From Limnohabitans sp. 15K (GTDB lineage Bacteria > Pseudomonadota > Gammaproteobacteria > Burkholderiales > Burkholderiaceae_C): a DNA stretch of 64,000 bases. The DNA is taken from positions 328,529 to 392,528 of the forward strand of contig NZ_NESM01000001.1 of the NCBI RefSeq assembly GCF_002778285.1, read 5' to 3'. Under the pieces are notes generated by a model. That model had not been told where the DNA came from. It saw nothing but the letters and a program-made list of their open reading frames with translations, and made no database searches. Positions 45,152-55,833 of the stretch are shown here, in pieces. Position 1 is the stretch's first letter. Every line of letters starts with the position of its first letter. The translations under genes and the position numbers were made by a program.

Positions 45152-45736
45152 TCAGGCCAAGCTTTGCCAAGTCAGAGGCCATTGACCCGACAAACTGTTT
45201 TGCAGCCAAAGCGCACCCGTGAGTGTTTTGGCATCGGTCACTTGCCCACTTTGGCACCACGCCATCAATTGCTCGGGCGTGGCGGTGAACACGTCCAAAA
45301 ACTCTTCTGAATCCAGCTGGCGCTCACCCAAAGTCAGGTCTTTGGCGAACCAGATCTCAATCACTTCGGTTGAGTACGCGATCACCGGGTGCAAGACCCC
45401 TGCCCTCGCCCAGAGTTTGGCGGTGTAACCGGTTTCTTCTTTCAATTCGCGTTGGGCGCACAACCAAGGGTCTTCACCGGGGTCGAGCTTACCCGCCGGA
45501 AACTCGGTCATCACCTGCCCGACCGGGTAGCGGTATTGGCGCTCCAGCACCACCTGCAAACCCTCGGGCGTGTCGAGTAAAGGGATGACCATGACCGCGC
45601 CCGGATGGACCACATACTCGCGGGTGGCCAGACTTTGATTGGGCAACCGAACGGTGTCTCGAAAAGCGTGCAGAAAGTTGCCGTGCAGCAGCTCCTCTTG
45701 GCTGACCCGGTGCTCGGTTAGATGCGCATCGGTCAT
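45152..45736 (-). CDS. NUDIX hydrolase, probable ADP-ribose pyrophosphatase
   Basis: A 194-residue NUDIX protein. The Nudix box reads GKLDPGEDPWLCAQRELKEE, followed by TGY (G-X5-E-X7-REUXEEXGU with Asp at one variable position). Flanking features GAVMVIPLLD, VLERQYRYPVGQVMTEFPAG and YSTEVIEIWFAKDL are of the ADP-ribose pyrophosphatase subfamily, which hydrolyses ADP-ribose to AMP and ribose-5-phosphate. The frame extends to 45805, but the ATG at 45736 (MTDAHL) has GAGG upstream and avoids overlap with the preceding gene. It belongs to the post-nuoN gene string. Confidence 0.9.
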   Translation of the reverse strand: MTDAHLTEHRVSQEELLHGNFLHAFRDTVRLPNQSLATREYVVHPGAVMVIPLLDTPEGLQVVLERQYRYPVGQVMTEFPAGKLDPGEDPWLCAQRELKEETGYTAKLWARAGVLHPVIAYSTEVIEIWFAKDLTLGERQLDSEEFLDVFTATPEQLMAWCQSGQVTDAKTLTGALWLQNSLSGQWPLTWQSLA

Positions 45737-45770
45737 AGGCAATGCCTCAAAAGAGCAAGCGGCCAAGGCC

Positions 45771-46073
45771 TCAATGCTGACGGTGCATGAGGTAGCGGTA
45801 GACAAAACCGGGGAAAGCCAAGGTCACAAACATGGTGCCTGTGACCGCATAAAACTCCCAGCCTTGGGGTGCAATTTGGCCGCCATGGTTTTCCAGCGCC
45901 AAACCGACACCGCCGACCACAAAGTAAAGCACCACCAACTCGGCGAGTCGCCACCCCAGAGGTTTGGACTCGCGCTGGGGGCCAAGGAGCAAGATGCGTT
46001 GATTCGCAAACGGCAAATTGGCGGCCAGCAATGCCAGCACGACCAACATGACAATTTGCGACGACATCGACAT
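45771..46073 (-). CDS. DUF2818 family membrane protein
   Basis: A 100-residue membrane protein with three hydrophobic segments (IVMLVVLALLAANLPFA, LAELVVLYFVVGGVGLALE, FYAVTGTMFVTLAFPGFVYRY) and the polar loop NQRILLLGPQRESKPLGWR. It matches DUF2818, found almost only in betaproteobacteria directly after nuoN, so a link to complex I assembly or stability has been proposed by position only. The ATG at 46073 is 10 bp from the nuoN stop; ATG at 46067 is an alternative. Confidence 0.85.
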   Translation of the reverse strand: MSMSSQIVMLVVLALLAANLPFANQRILLLGPQRESKPLGWRLAELVVLYFVVGGVGLALENHGGQIAPQGWEFYAVTGTMFVTLAFPGFVYRYLMHRQH

Positions 46074-46083
46074 GGCAGTTCGG

Positions 46084-47571
46084 TCAGACCGCCAACATGC
46101 GCGCCACGGAGTTGGCACACAGAGCCATCAGGGCACCTGGCACGATGCCCAGAACCAACACCAGCAAACCGTTGATCGACAAGACCACGCGCACATCGAG
46201 GTCGGCCGACACGGTGGTGGCGGTGACGGGCTCGTCAAAGTACATGACCTTGATGACGCGCAGGTAGTAGAAAGCGCCGATCAAAGACATCATCACGGCA
46301 AAGATGGCCAAGCCGATGTAGAAGCTTTGACCTGAAACCATGAGCGATTGCAAGACCGACAATTTGGCGTAAAAACCCACCATGGGCGGGATGCCTGCCA
46401 TCGAGAACAAGCAAATTGCCATGACCGCGGCATACAGCGGGCTGCGCTGGTTCAAGCCGGCCAGGTCGGTGATTTCTTCACTCTCAAAGCCTTGACGGGC
46501 CAACAACATGATCACGCCGAAAGCGGCCAAAGTGGTCAACACATAGGACACCATGTAGAACATGGCTGAGCTGTAGGCGTTGGCAGCCAAAGTGGTTTGG
46601 CCGTTGATAACGCCGGCCACAAAGCCCAGCAACACAAAACCCATTTGCGCGATGGTCGAGTAAGCGAGCATGCGCTTGAGGTTGGTCTGGGCGATGGCTG
46701 CCAAGTTACCAACCAACAAAGAGGCGATGGCCAAGACCGACAGCATCTGTTGCCAGTCAAAGGCCAAGGGGAGCAAGCCCTCGACCAACAAACGGATCAA
46801 GATGGCAAAAGCCGCGAACTTGGGCGCGCCGCCGATCATGAGTGTGGCGGCAGTCGGTGCGCCTTGGTACACATCGGGAATCCACATGTGGAAAGGCACC
46901 GCACCGATCTTGAAAGCCAAACCGGCCACGATGAACACCAGACCGAACACCAACACTTGGTGGTTGACTTGGCCTGAAGCCACGGCTTTGAAAACCGCCG
47001 AGAGCTCAAGGCTGCCCGTGGCACCGTACATCATGGACATGCCGTACAACAAGAAGCCCGACGCCATGGCACCCAGTACAAAGTACTTCATGGCCGCTTC
47101 GGTGGCTTGGGTATGGTCACGGCGCAAGGCCACCAGGGCGTAGCTGGACAAGGTCAACAGCTCCAAGCCCAGGTAAATCACGATGAAGTTCTGGCCCGAG
47201 ATCATGAAGCTCATGCCCAGCAATGCGAACATGCTCAAGCTGAACAGCTCACCACCACGCAACATGTCACGGTCAGCGGCGTAAGGGCGCGAATAAACCA
47301 AGGTGACCATCACCGCGATCGTGGCAAAGCAACGCAGCCAGTGGCCCATCGGGTCACTCACGACCAAACGGCCAAAGCCATACAGGGTCTGGCCGGCGTC
47401 GGCGTGCAGGGCATGCAACAAGGCCACACCACCCAAAGACAACAAGGTCAGGGCATAAGTGGCAGTGCGCTTGGGGCTTTTCACGAAGAGGTCGACCAGC
47501 GCAATCACGCAGGCCATGACCAGCAACACGATTTCCGGATAAACCGTCATCCAACTGGAGTTGTCCATCAT
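46084..47571 (-). CDS. nuoN: NADH-quinone oxidoreductase subunit N
   Basis: A 495-residue antiporter-like subunit of the complex I membrane arm, one of three proton channels. About 14 hydrophobic helices are seen. Conserved Glu/Lys-containing segments include VIYLGLELLTLSSYALVALRR, MKYFVLGAMASGFLLYGMSM, FKIGAVPFHMWIPDVYQGAP and KRMLAYSTIAQMGFVLLGF. It is the terminal gene of the 14-gene nuo set, 18 bp after nuoM. Two adjacent ATGs (47571, 47568) leave a one-codon ambiguity. Confidence 0.97.
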   Translation of the reverse strand: MMDNSSWMTVYPEIVLLVMACVIALVDLFVKSPKRTATYALTLLSLGGVALLHALHADAGQTLYGFGRLVVSDPMGHWLRCFATIAVMVTLVYSRPYAADRDMLRGGELFSLSMFALLGMSFMISGQNFIVIYLGLELLTLSSYALVALRRDHTQATEAAMKYFVLGAMASGFLLYGMSMMYGATGSLELSAVFKAVASGQVNHQVLVFGLVFIVAGLAFKIGAVPFHMWIPDVYQGAPTAATLMIGGAPKFAAFAILIRLLVEGLLPLAFDWQQMLSVLAIASLLVGNLAAIAQTNLKRMLAYSTIAQMGFVLLGFVAGVINGQTTLAANAYSSAMFYMVSYVLTTLAAFGVIMLLARQGFESEEITDLAGLNQRSPLYAAVMAICLFSMAGIPPMVGFYAKLSVLQSLMVSGQSFYIGLAIFAVMMSLIGAFYYLRVIKVMYFDEPVTATTVSADLDVRVVLSINGLLVLVLGIVPGALMALCANSVARMLAV

Positions 47572-47589
47572 GGGTGTTCTTTCAATTCT

Positions 47590-49065
47590 TCAAGGCAGTT
47601 TGGACTGGGCAACGTGTTTGAGCAGGTCCAGCACCGAGCTGTCCATCACATCGGTGAAGGGCTTGGGATAAATGCCCATGTAGAGCACGGCAGCGGCCAA
47701 CAAAGCCATCACCAAAAACTCGCGGCCGTTGATGTCGGTCAGTTGCTTCACGTCGTCGTTGGCGACTGGCCCCAGATAGACACGCTTGAACATCCACAGG
47801 GTGTAAGCGGCACCAAAGATCAAAGCCGAAGCGGACAACATGCCCACCCAGAAGTTGAACTTGACGGCGCCCAAAATGACCATCCACTCGCCCACAAAAC
47901 CAGCCGTACCCGGCAAGCCGCAATTGGCCATGGCAAAGAACAAGGCAAAAGCAGTGAACTTGGGCATGGTGTTGACCACACCGCCGTAGCTAGAAATTTC
48001 ACGGGAATGCACGCGGTCGTACAACACGCCAATCGACAAGAACATGGCAGCAGAGACAAAACCGTGGGCAATCATCTGCACAATGCCGCCGGATACGCCG
48101 AGCGGGTTGAAGATGAAGAAACCCAGCGTCACAAAACCCATGTGCGCCACCGACGAGTAGGCCACCAGCTTTTTCATGTCTTGCTGAATCATGGCCACCA
48201 GGCCCACATAGACCACGGCCACCAGAGACAACACAACGATCAACATGCCCCATTCGCGGGCCGCATCGGGGGCGATGGGCATCGAGAAACGCAAGAAACC
48301 ATAAGCGCCGAGCTTGAGCATGATGGCCGCCAGCACAGCCGAGCCGCCGGTGGGCGCTTCAACGTGAACATCGGGCAACCAAGTGTGCACAGGCCACATG
48401 GGCACCTTCACGGCAAAGGCCGAGAAGAAGGCGAAGAACAGCAAAGTCTGCACCGAGCCTGACAAGGGCAGTTTGTGCCAAGTCAGGATGTCGAAGCTGC
48501 CGCCGGAAGCCACGTACAAATAAATCAGCGCGATCAGCATCAGCAATGAGCCAAGCAAGGTGTACAAGAAGAACTTGAACGCTGCATAAATCTTGTTCGG
48601 GCCACCCCAGATACCGATGATCAGGTACATCGGGATCAACGTGGCTTCAAAGAAGACGTAGAACAAAATGCCGTCGAGGGCGCTGAACACGCCAATCATC
48701 AGACCCGACAGGATCATGAAGGCGGCCATGTACTGGTTGACTTTGCGGGTGATGACTTCCCAACCCGCGATGACCACGATCACGTTGATGAACGCGGTCA
48801 AAAGCACCAGCCACAAGGAAATACCGTCCACGCCCAAGTGGTAGTGAACGTTGAAGCGCTCGATCCACGGGGCTTTTTCGACAAATTGCATCGCCGAAGA
48901 CCCGAGCGCAAAGCCCGAATAAAGCGGCAACGTGACCAAGAAACTGGCCAACGAGCCGACCAACGCCAACCAGCGCACGGCGCGGGCTTGGCTGTCGCGA
49001 CCGAGGACCAGCAAGATGACGCCGAAAGCAATCGGCATCCAGATGGCAAGGCTTAACAATCCCAT
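47590..49065 (-). CDS. nuoM: NADH-quinone oxidoreductase subunit M
   Basis: A 491-residue antiporter-like subunit of complex I. Landmarks are FYVFFEATLIPMYLIIGIWGG with the conserved Glu, YAAFKFFLYTLLGSLLML, the broken-helix region FAVKVPMWPVHTWLPDVHVEAPT with the conserved Lys, and KLVAYSSVAHMGFVTLGFF. It starts 22 bp after the nuoL stop. The length and helix count fit the family. Confidence 0.98.
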   Translation of the reverse strand: MGLLSLAIWMPIAFGVILLVLGRDSQARAVRWLALVGSLASFLVTLPLYSGFALGSSAMQFVEKAPWIERFNVHYHLGVDGISLWLVLLTAFINVIVVIAGWEVITRKVNQYMAAFMILSGLMIGVFSALDGILFYVFFEATLIPMYLIIGIWGGPNKIYAAFKFFLYTLLGSLLMLIALIYLYVASGGSFDILTWHKLPLSGSVQTLLFFAFFSAFAVKVPMWPVHTWLPDVHVEAPTGGSAVLAAIMLKLGAYGFLRFSMPIAPDAAREWGMLIVVLSLVAVVYVGLVAMIQQDMKKLVAYSSVAHMGFVTLGFFIFNPLGVSGGIVQMIAHGFVSAAMFLSIGVLYDRVHSREISSYGGVVNTMPKFTAFALFFAMANCGLPGTAGFVGEWMVILGAVKFNFWVGMLSASALIFGAAYTLWMFKRVYLGPVANDDVKQLTDINGREFLVMALLAAAVLYMGIYPKPFTDVMDSSVLDLLKHVAQSKLP

Positions 49066-49087
49066 TTTTATTTTGTCCTCAAAACCG

Positions 49088-51121
49088 TTAAGCGAGCCAG
49101 ACGAAATACGTCATCAGCACGAACACACCCAAAATCATGACCAGGGCATAGTGGTACAAGAAGCCCGACTGGAACCAGCGCACCACGCCAGACACCAGGC
49201 CCACGACTTTCCAGGAACCATTGACAAAGAAGCCGTCGATGATGGCGCGGTCGCCCACCTTCCAAAGGCCCATGCCCAAACCTCGCGCACCCTTGGCCAG
49301 GATGTTTTCGTTGATCCAGTCCAGGTAGTATTTGTTTTCGAGGACCACGATCAAAGGACGCAGGGCGCGTGCAAAAAACGCGGGCACTTTGGGGTTGACC
49401 AAGTACATATACCAAGCCGTGACCACACCGGCCAAAGCCAACCAGAAAGGTGCCGTGCTCAAGCTGTGCAATGCCATGGCCACAGGACCGTGGAAGGATT
49501 CGGCCAACTCTTTCATGGCGGGGTGCTTGACCGCGTCGATGAAAATGACATCCTTGAAGAACTCACCATAGAGCATGGGCTGGATGGTCATGAAACCGAT
49601 CACCACCGAAGGAATCGCCAACAAGACCAGTGGCACCGTGACGACCCAAGGTGACTCGTGGGGCTTGTCGTGGCCATGGTCATCATGACCGTGGTGGTCA
49701 TCGTGGCCATGGTGTGCGTCCGGATTTTGGTCGTAACGCTCTTGGCCGTGAAAGACCAAGAAATACATGCGGAACGAATAGAAGGCAGTGACGAACACAC
49801 CCGCCAAGACCGCGAAGTTGGCAAAGCCAGCAGCCGGCAAGGTGCTCAGGTGCACAGCTTCGATGATGCTGTCCTTGGAGTAAAAACCTGAGAACAAAGG
49901 CGTGCCGATCAAGGCCAATGAGCCCAGCAAAGAGGTGATCCAAGTGATGGGCATGTACTTGCGCACGCCACCCATCCAGCGGATGTCTTGGTTGTGGTGC
50001 ATGCCCATGATGACGGAACCCGCACCCAAGAACAGCAGCGCTTTGAAAAACGCGTGTGTCATGAGGTGGAACACGGCGACCGAGTAGGCCGATGCGCCCA
50101 AAGCCACCGTCATGTAACCCAATTGCGACAAGGTGGAGTAAGCCACCACGCGCTTGATGTCGTTTTGGATGATGCCCAAAAAGCCCATGAACAAGGCCGT
50201 GATTGCGCCAATCACCATGATGAAGTTCAAAGCGGCTTCTGACAGCTCAAACAAAGGCGACATGCGGGCAACCATGAAGATACCGGCCGTCACCATGGTG
50301 GCGGCGTGGATCAGCGCGGAGATCGGCGTTGGGCCCTCCATCGAGTCAGGCAACCACACATGCAATGGGAACTGCGCCGACTTGCCCATGGCACCGATGA
50401 ACAAACAAATGCAGATCACGGTGATCAACATGGCGTCCATGCCAAACACATACCAAGGGAAATTGACAGCTGCCAACTCACCGGCTTTGGCAAACAACTC
50501 GGTGTAATTGAGCGTGCCGGCATAAGCCACGATCAGGCCAATGCCCAAGATGAAGCCGAAGTCACCCACACGGTTGACCAAGAAGGCCTTCATGTTGGCA
50601 AAGATGGCGGTGGGCTTGTTGTACCAAAAGCCGATCAGCAAATACGACACCAGGCCCACGGCTTCCCAGCCGAAGAACAACTGCAGCAAGTTGTTGCTCA
50701 TGACGAGCATCAACATGGAGAAAGTGAACAGCGAGATGTAGGCGAAGAAGCGGTTGTAGCCTTCGTCTTCTTCCATGTAGCCGATGGTGTAGATGTGCAC
50801 CATCAGCGACACAAAGGTCACCACACACATCATCATGGCAGTGATGCCATCGACCAAAAAGCCGACTTCCATCTTAAGGCCACCCACCACCATCCAGGTG
50901 TAGAGGGTTTCGTTGAAGCGCGCACCATCGATCACGCTTTTGAGCGTCATGGCCGACAAGATGAAGGCGACCAAGACACCCAAAATGGTCAGGGTATGCG
51001 ACAGGCGACGGCCAATCCAGTTGCCACCGAATTGGGTGCCCAGAACACCGGCCAGCACCGAACCCACCAAGGGCGCGAGGGGGACAGCCAGCAGGGTGCT
51101 GGCGTTGAGGGTTTGACTCAT
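49088..51121 (-). CDS. nuoL: NADH-quinone oxidoreductase subunit L
   Basis: A 677-residue distal antiporter-like subunit of complex I with the long lateral helix at its C-terminus. Motifs are FFGWEAVGLVSYLLIGFW, GAMGKSAQFPLHVWLPDSMEGPTP, HAATMVTAGIFMVARM and RVVAYSTLSQLGYMTVALG. A His/Asp-rich cytosolic loop (HHGHDDHHGHDDHGHDKPHE, near residue 465) is a local peculiarity that could bind metal. It lies 6 bp downstream of nuoK. Confidence 0.98.
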   Translation of the reverse strand: MSQTLNASTLLAVPLAPLVGSVLAGVLGTQFGGNWIGRRLSHTLTILGVLVAFILSAMTLKSVIDGARFNETLYTWMVVGGLKMEVGFLVDGITAMMMCVVTFVSLMVHIYTIGYMEEDEGYNRFFAYISLFTFSMLMLVMSNNLLQLFFGWEAVGLVSYLLIGFWYNKPTAIFANMKAFLVNRVGDFGFILGIGLIVAYAGTLNYTELFAKAGELAAVNFPWYVFGMDAMLITVICICLFIGAMGKSAQFPLHVWLPDSMEGPTPISALIHAATMVTAGIFMVARMSPLFELSEAALNFIMVIGAITALFMGFLGIIQNDIKRVVAYSTLSQLGYMTVALGASAYSVAVFHLMTHAFFKALLFLGAGSVIMGMHHNQDIRWMGGVRKYMPITWITSLLGSLALIGTPLFSGFYSKDSIIEAVHLSTLPAAGFANFAVLAGVFVTAFYSFRMYFLVFHGQERYDQNPDAHHGHDDHHGHDDHGHDKPHESPWVVTVPLVLLAIPSVVIGFMTIQPMLYGEFFKDVIFIDAVKHPAMKELAESFHGPVAMALHSLSTAPFWLALAGVVTAWYMYLVNPKVPAFFARALRPLIVVLENKYYLDWINENILAKGARGLGMGLWKVGDRAIIDGFFVNGSWKVVGLVSGVVRWFQSGFLYHYALVMILGVFVLMTYFVWLA

Positions 51122-51127
51122 GTTGTT

Positions 51128-51439
51128 TTAACCCTTGAGCGAATTGAGTTCGTCCACGTTGATGTTGTTCTTGTTGCGGAACAACAGCACCAGGATGGCC
51201 AGACCGATGGCAGACTCAGCAGCCGCCACTGTCAAGATGAAAAACACGAAGACTTGGCCATGCATGTCACCCAAGTAGTGTGAGAAAGCGACGAAGTTCA
51301 TGTTCACAGCCAACAGCATCAATTCGATGGCCATGAGCAAAACGATCAGGTTCTTGCGGTTCAAGAAGATGCCGATCACGGCCAATGCAAACAGCATGGC
51401 GCCAAGCGACAAGAAATGCCCGAGTGTCAAAGTCATCAT
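51128..51439 (-). CDS. nuoK: NADH-quinone oxidoreductase subunit K
   Basis: A 103-residue three-helix membrane subunit of complex I. Conserved Glu residues of the proton path are in [20 protein letters not shown] and [19 protein letters not shown]. Its ATG overlaps the nuoJ stop (ATGA), the usual arrangement. Start ambiguity is limited to two adjacent ATG codons. Confidence 0.98.
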   Translation of the reverse strand: MMTLTLGHFLSLGAMLFALAVIGIFLNRKNLIVLLMAIELMLLAVNMNFVAFSHYLGDMHGQVFVFFILTVAAAESAIGLAILVLLFRNKNNINVDELNSLKG

Positions 51440-52086
51440 TTCTTCACCTCCGCAGGGGCTGCATCAGGGGTAGCAACAGGCGCGGGAGCCACTTGTGTCG
51501 AGGCCATTTTGACCAGCTGCATGCGGTCGGCGGCACGCACCCGGATTTGAACCGACGGGTCAATGGCTTTGCTGTCCTTGCGTTCACGCAGGGTCAATGC
51601 AATCGCCGCAACCATGGCCACCAGCAAAATGGCCGCAGCGATCTGGATCGGCATCAGGTATTCGGTGTAGAGCAAGATGCCCAGCGCTTTGGCGTTGTCC
51701 ACCTGAACTGCGCCTGCCGCCATGGCAGGTGCTTCTGCCAAACGGAAACCAGACAACAACACAGCGGCCATTTCCAAGGCTACGATGGCGCCCAAGGTGG
51801 CTGCGAGTGGAAAGTTTTTCCAAAACCCCTTGCGCACGGTGTCAATGCCAATGTCCAACATCATCACCACGAACAAGAAGAGCACCATCACCGCACCGAG
51901 GTAAACCAGCACCAGCAAAATGGCCAGAAATTCGGCGTTGAGCAAGAACCACACGGCCGAGGCTTGGGAGAAAGCCAGCATGAGGTACAGCACCGCGTGC
52001 ACGGGATTGCGTGCGGTCACCACCCGGAAGGCTGCAAACAGCAGCACCACCGAGAAGAGGTAGAAGAAACCGGTCTTGACGTCCAT
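51436..52086 (-). CDS. nuoJ: NADH-quinone oxidoreductase subunit J
   Basis: A 216-residue membrane subunit of complex I with five helices in the first 165 residues ([20 protein letters not shown], then [23 protein letters not shown], where the pi-bulge helix 3 lies). The C-terminal 45 residues ([20 protein letters not shown] and an Ala/Pro-rich tail) are a cytoplasmic or periplasmic extension variable between species. It is 37 bp after nuoI and overlaps nuoK. Confidence 0.96.
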   Translation of the reverse strand: MDVKTGFFYLFSVVLLFAAFRVVTARNPVHAVLYLMLAFSQASAVWFLLNAEFLAILLVLVYLGAVMVLFLFVVMMLDIGIDTVRKGFWKNFPLAATLGAIVALEMAAVLLSGFRLAEAPAMAAGAVQVDNAKALGILLYTEYLMPIQIAAAILLVAMVAAIALTLRERKDSKAIDPSVQIRVRAADRMQLVKMASTQVAPAPVATPDAAPAEVKK

Positions 52087-52123
52087 AGGTCTGTCTTTTT
52101 AAATGTTCAGGACTTGGCGGCGT

Positions 52124-52633
52124 TCAACGGTAAGGAGCATCAGCAGCCTTGGCGGCAGCGATCTCTTTTTCGTAACGGTCGCCCACGGCCAGCAACATGT
52201 CTTTGGTGAAGTACAGGTCACCGCGTTTTTCGCCGTGGTATTCAAAAATGTGCGTCTCGACAATCGAATCCACAGGGCAGCTTTCTTCGCAGAAGCCGCA
52301 GAAGATGCACTTGGTCAAGTCGATGTCGTAGCGTGTGGTGCGGCGCGAACCGTCCTCGCGCTGTCCAGCTTCGATGGTGATGGCCATTGCTGGGCACACG
52401 GCTTCACAGAGTTTGCAGGCAATGCAGCGCTCTTCACCGTTGTCATAACGGCGCAGGGCATGCAGGCCACGAAAACGCGGCGACTGAGGTGTTTTTTCTT
52501 CCGGGAATTGCACCGTCACCTTGCGGGCGAAAGCGTAACGTCCGGTCAGGGCCATGCCTTTAAGCAACTCCACGAGCAAGAAGCTCTTGAAGAAGTCTTT
52601 GATCGAAAAGGAGGAAGCAGTCATTGTGGTCAT
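52124..52633 (-). CDS. nuoI: NADH-quinone oxidoreductase subunit I
   Basis: A 169-residue ferredoxin-like subunit carrying clusters N6a and N6b. The two 4Fe-4S motifs are [16 protein letters not shown] and [16 protein letters not shown]. An N-terminal amphipathic helix ([20 protein letters not shown]) anchors it at the membrane. Two in-frame ATGs (52633, 52624) are possible starts; the first is given. It lies 12 bp after nuoH. Confidence 0.98.
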   Translation of the reverse strand: MTTMTASSFSIKDFFKSFLLVELLKGMALTGRYAFARKVTVQFPEEKTPQSPRFRGLHALRRYDNGEERCIACKLCEAVCPAMAITIEAGQREDGSRRTTRYDIDLTKCIFCGFCEESCPVDSIVETHIFEYHGEKRGDLYFTKDMLLAVGDRYEKEIAAAKAADAPYR

Positions 52634-52645
52634 GTCGTGTGCTTC

Positions 52646-53728
52646 TTATTTCCAGATGTTCCATGGCGAGTGGAGCCAAACGCCCACCACCAACAGCCAC
52701 GCCAAAGTGACCGGGATGAAAATTTTCCAACCCAAACGCATGATCTGGTCATAACGGAAGCGCGGGAAAGTGGCGCGGATCCAGATGAACATGGACACGA
52801 CCAAGAACGTTTTCAGGCCTAACCAAATCCAGCCGGGCACCATGTTGAACAAAGCGCTGTCGATCGGGGACAACCAGCCGCCCAGGAACATGATCACGGC
52901 CAGGATGGACACGAGCCACATGCTGGCGTATTCGGCCAAGAAGAAGATGGCAAAGCCCATGCCCGAGTACTCGACCATGTGACCGGCCACGATTTCGGCT
53001 TCACCTTCGACCACGTCAAAGGGGTGACGGTTGGTCTCGGCCACACCCGAAATCAGGTAGACCACAAAGATGGGCAGCAAAGGCAGCCAGTTCCAAGACA
53101 GGAAACCCAAGCCCATGTGGGCTGCCGTGCCCTTGCCTTGCGCCAAAACGATCTCGGTCAAGTTCATGCTGCCCGACACCATCAAAACAACCAAGAAGCA
53201 AAAGCCCATGGCGATTTCGTAGCTCACCATCTGAGCCGACGCACGCAGCGCACCCAAAAAGGCATACTTGGAGTTGGAGGCCCAGCCCGCGATGATCACG
53301 CCGTACACCTCAATCGAGGTGATGGCCATCACCAGCATCAGGCCAGCGTTGATGTTGGTGAGTGCCACTTCGGGACCAAAGGGAATGACCACCCAAGCGG
53401 CCAAGGCCGGCATGATGGCCATGATCGGACCCAAGCGGAACAAGCCCAAACTGGCGGCGCTGGGGTTGATCAGTTCTTTGGTCAGCAACTTGAGCGCATC
53501 GGCAATCGGCTGCAACAAACCAAACGGACCCACGCGGTTGGGGCCATGGCGCACTTGCATGAAACCCAGGAGCTTGCGCTCCCACAGCGTCAAGTAAGCC
53601 ACAGCGCCCATCAGCGGCGCGAGGATAGCGACGATCTTCAGCAAGATCCACAAAACGGGCCAGACCAAAGTGGCCCACCATGTGGCGGCCACCAAGTTCA
53701 GGCCACCGTTGTACAGAGCGTCAATCAT
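52646..53728 (-). CDS. nuoH: NADH-quinone oxidoreductase subunit H
   Basis: A 360-residue membrane subunit at the quinone-binding junction of complex I, with eight or more helices. Diagnostic segments are [37 protein letters not shown]-like (positions 45-80, broken here for length), the Glu-rich loop [20 protein letters not shown], and [19 protein letters not shown]. The start overlaps the nuoG stop by ATGA. It is of normal family length. Confidence 0.98.
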   Translation of the reverse strand: MIDALYNGGLNLVAATWWATLVWPVLWILLKIVAILAPLMGAVAYLTLWERKLLGFMQVRHGPNRVGPFGLLQPIADALKLLTKELINPSAASLGLFRLGPIMAIMPALAAWVVIPFGPEVALTNINAGLMLVMAITSIEVYGVIIAGWASNSKYAFLGALRASAQMVSYEIAMGFCFLVVLMVSGSMNLTEIVLAQGKGTAAHMGLGFLSWNWLPLLPIFVVYLISGVAETNRHPFDVVEGEAEIVAGHMVEYSGMGFAIFFLAEYASMWLVSILAVIMFLGGWLSPIDSALFNMVPGWIWLGLKTFLVVSMFIWIRATFPRFRYDQIMRLGWKIFIPVTLAWLLVVGVWLHSPWNIWK

Positions 53729-55833
53729 GCGGCCACCTCCTGGCGAGCGTCTGCAGTCAACTGCAAAGACGGCGCACGGCGCACGATACCGTCCAGTTGG
53801 TAAATCGAAGCAACGGCCGGTGCGGGAACTTGAGCGGCCAAGTTGATCGCCACTTGTGTCGCATTCGATGCCTGCAAAGGCTGGGCTGTGGCGCGGGCCA
53901 AGACCTCTTGCGAGGTTTCAAAAGCCACACCGGGAATGTCCAGCAAATTGGCCAACACGCGCAGCACTTTCCAAGCTGGACGGGTTTCAGCCAGAGGCTT
54001 GACCACAGCATGAAAACTCTGCAACCGGCCTTCGGCATTGACGAAGCTGCCCGAGGTTTCGGTAAAAGGCGCGATCGGCAGCAGCACATCGCTGAAAGCC
54101 ATGTTGGCTTTGAACGGGCTGAGTGTGACCACCATTTCGGCTTGACCCAGGGTTTGAGACGCGTTGCTGCCTGCAGCGCTGTCAAACTCGGGCTCGTTGT
54201 TGAGCAAAATCGCCGCCTTCAAACCGCCTGACAGCATCTGACCCGCGTTCTTGCCACCGGTTTGCGGCTGGGCACCCACCCATTGCGCGCCCACGGTGTT
54301 GGCGGCTTCGGTCAGGTAACCGACGCTCGCGCCGGTTTGTGCACCAATCCAATTGGCCAAGGCCAGCAAGCTCGATGCATTCGCTGCGTGCGCTGCGGCA
54401 TTGCCCAGCAACACGGCTTTGCGCTCGCCGCCGATCAAGGACTTGGCGATAGCCTGGGCTTGTGCTGTAAGGTTGCCAGCGGCAGGAGCTATTGCTCCCT
54501 TCTCTGCTGCAATCGCTGCAGCCACATCGGCCAAGGCTTGCGCCCAGCCTGAAGCGTCGGACACCACCGCTTGCGCCACGGGCATGGCCCAAGCGTCAGA
54601 GTGGCTGAAACTGGCTTTGTCGGTGATCAGGTTGACTGCACCACCGTGGCGCACGGCATGACGCACACGCAAAGCAAACAAGGGGTGGTCTTTGCGCAGG
54701 TTAGAACCCACAACCAAAACACGCTGCAAGGTAGACAGCGATGCAATGGATGTGCCCAAGGTGCGCACGCCTTCAGCTGGGAAGAATTCGGCGTTGCGCA
54801 GGCGGTGGTCAATATTGTCTGAACCCAAACCGCGCATCAAAGTGCCCGCCAGGTACAACTCTTCCAGTGTGCTTTGCGGGCTGACCAATGCGCCGATGCT
54901 GTTGGCACCGTGATCGCGTTGGATGTTGCGCAAGCCATTGGCCACGTATTCGAGGGCGGTTTGCCAGTCAACCGTTTTCCACTCGCCACCCTGCTTGAGC
55001 ATGGGGTGCGTGAGGCGGTCAGTGCCATTCAGGGCTTCGTACGAGAAACGCTCACGGTCAGCGATCCAGCACTCGTTGACGTCTTCGTTTTCCAGCGGCA
55101 CGACACGCATGACCTGGTTGTTTTTGACCTGCACGATCAGGTTGGCACCAGATGAATCGTGGGCTGCGACCGACTTGCGGCGCGACAGTTCCCAAGTGCG
55201 GGCGTGGTAGCGGAAGGGCTTGCTGGTCAAAGCGCCCACGGGGCAGATGTCGATCATGTTGCCCGACAACTCAGAGTCGATCGTCTGGCCCAAGAAGGTT
55301 TCGATCTCGGCGTGTTCACCACGGTGGGACATGCCCAGCTCCATGGCACCGGCCACTTCTTGGCCAAAGCGCACACAACGTGTGCAGTGGATGCAGCGGC
55401 TCATCTCTTCCATCGAGATCAGCGGGCCAACTTCCTTGTGAAACACCACGCGCTTTTCTTCTTCGTAGCGCGAGCTGCTGCCGCCATAACCCACGGCCAA
55501 ATCTTGCAACTGGCACTCACCGCCTTGATCGCAAATCGGGCAATCGAGCGGGTGGTTGATCAGCAAAAACTCCATGACCGACTTTTGAGCCGCAATGGCC
55601 CGGTCGCTCTTGGTGCGCACGATCATGCCTTGCGTGACCGGCGTGGCGCATGCGGGCATGGGCTTGGGGGCTTTTTCGACCTCGACCAAACACATGCGGC
55701 AGTTCGCCGCGATGGAGAGTTTCTTGTGATAGCAGAAATGGGGAATGTAGGTGCCCGCTTTTTCAGCCGCATGCATGACCATGCTGCCTTCGGCAACTTC
55801 CACTTTCTGACCGTCGAGTTCTATTTCAACCAT
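53725..55833 (-). CDS. nuoG: NADH-quinone oxidoreductase subunit G
   Basis: A 702-residue iron-sulfur subunit of the peripheral arm. The N-terminal 2Fe-2S ferredoxin domain has [20 protein letters not shown], the His/Cys-ligated 4Fe-4S site is in [19 protein letters not shown], and the next cluster is in [18 protein letters not shown]. The remaining 480 residues form the molybdopterin-oxidoreductase-like domain without an evident cofactor site. The C-terminal third is Ala-rich and less conserved. It overlaps nuoF by 8 bp and nuoH by 4 bp. Confidence 0.97.
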   Translation of the reverse strand: MVEIELDGQKVEVAEGSMVMHAAEKAGTYIPHFCYHKKLSIAANCRMCLVEVEKAPKPMPACATPVTQGMIVRTKSDRAIAAQKSVMEFLLINHPLDCPICDQGGECQLQDLAVGYGGSSSRYEEEKRVVFHKEVGPLISMEEMSRCIHCTRCVRFGQEVAGAMELGMSHRGEHAEIETFLGQTIDSELSGNMIDICPVGALTSKPFRYHARTWELSRRKSVAAHDSSGANLIVQVKNNQVMRVVPLENEDVNECWIADRERFSYEALNGTDRLTHPMLKQGGEWKTVDWQTALEYVANGLRNIQRDHGANSIGALVSPQSTLEELYLAGTLMRGLGSDNIDHRLRNAEFFPAEGVRTLGTSIASLSTLQRVLVVGSNLRKDHPLFALRVRHAVRHGGAVNLITDKASFSHSDAWAMPVAQAVVSDASGWAQALADVAAAIAAEKGAIAPAAGNLTAQAQAIAKSLIGGERKAVLLGNAAAHAANASSLLALANWIGAQTGASVGYLTEAANTVGAQWVGAQPQTGGKNAGQMLSGGLKAAILLNNEPEFDSAAGSNASQTLGQAEMVVTLSPFKANMAFSDVLLPIAPFTETSGSFVNAEGRLQSFHAVVKPLAETRPAWKVLRVLANLLDIPGVAFETSQEVLARATAQPLQASNATQVAINLAAQVPAPAVASIYQLDGIVRRAPSLQLTADARQEVAA

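Noticed and set aside
54480-54530. Possible further dispersed repeat within nuoG (GGCAGGAGCTATTGCTCCC region)
   Set aside because: It shares only a short GGAGC/GCTCC inverted segment with the four repeat copies and none of their left or right hairpin sequences.
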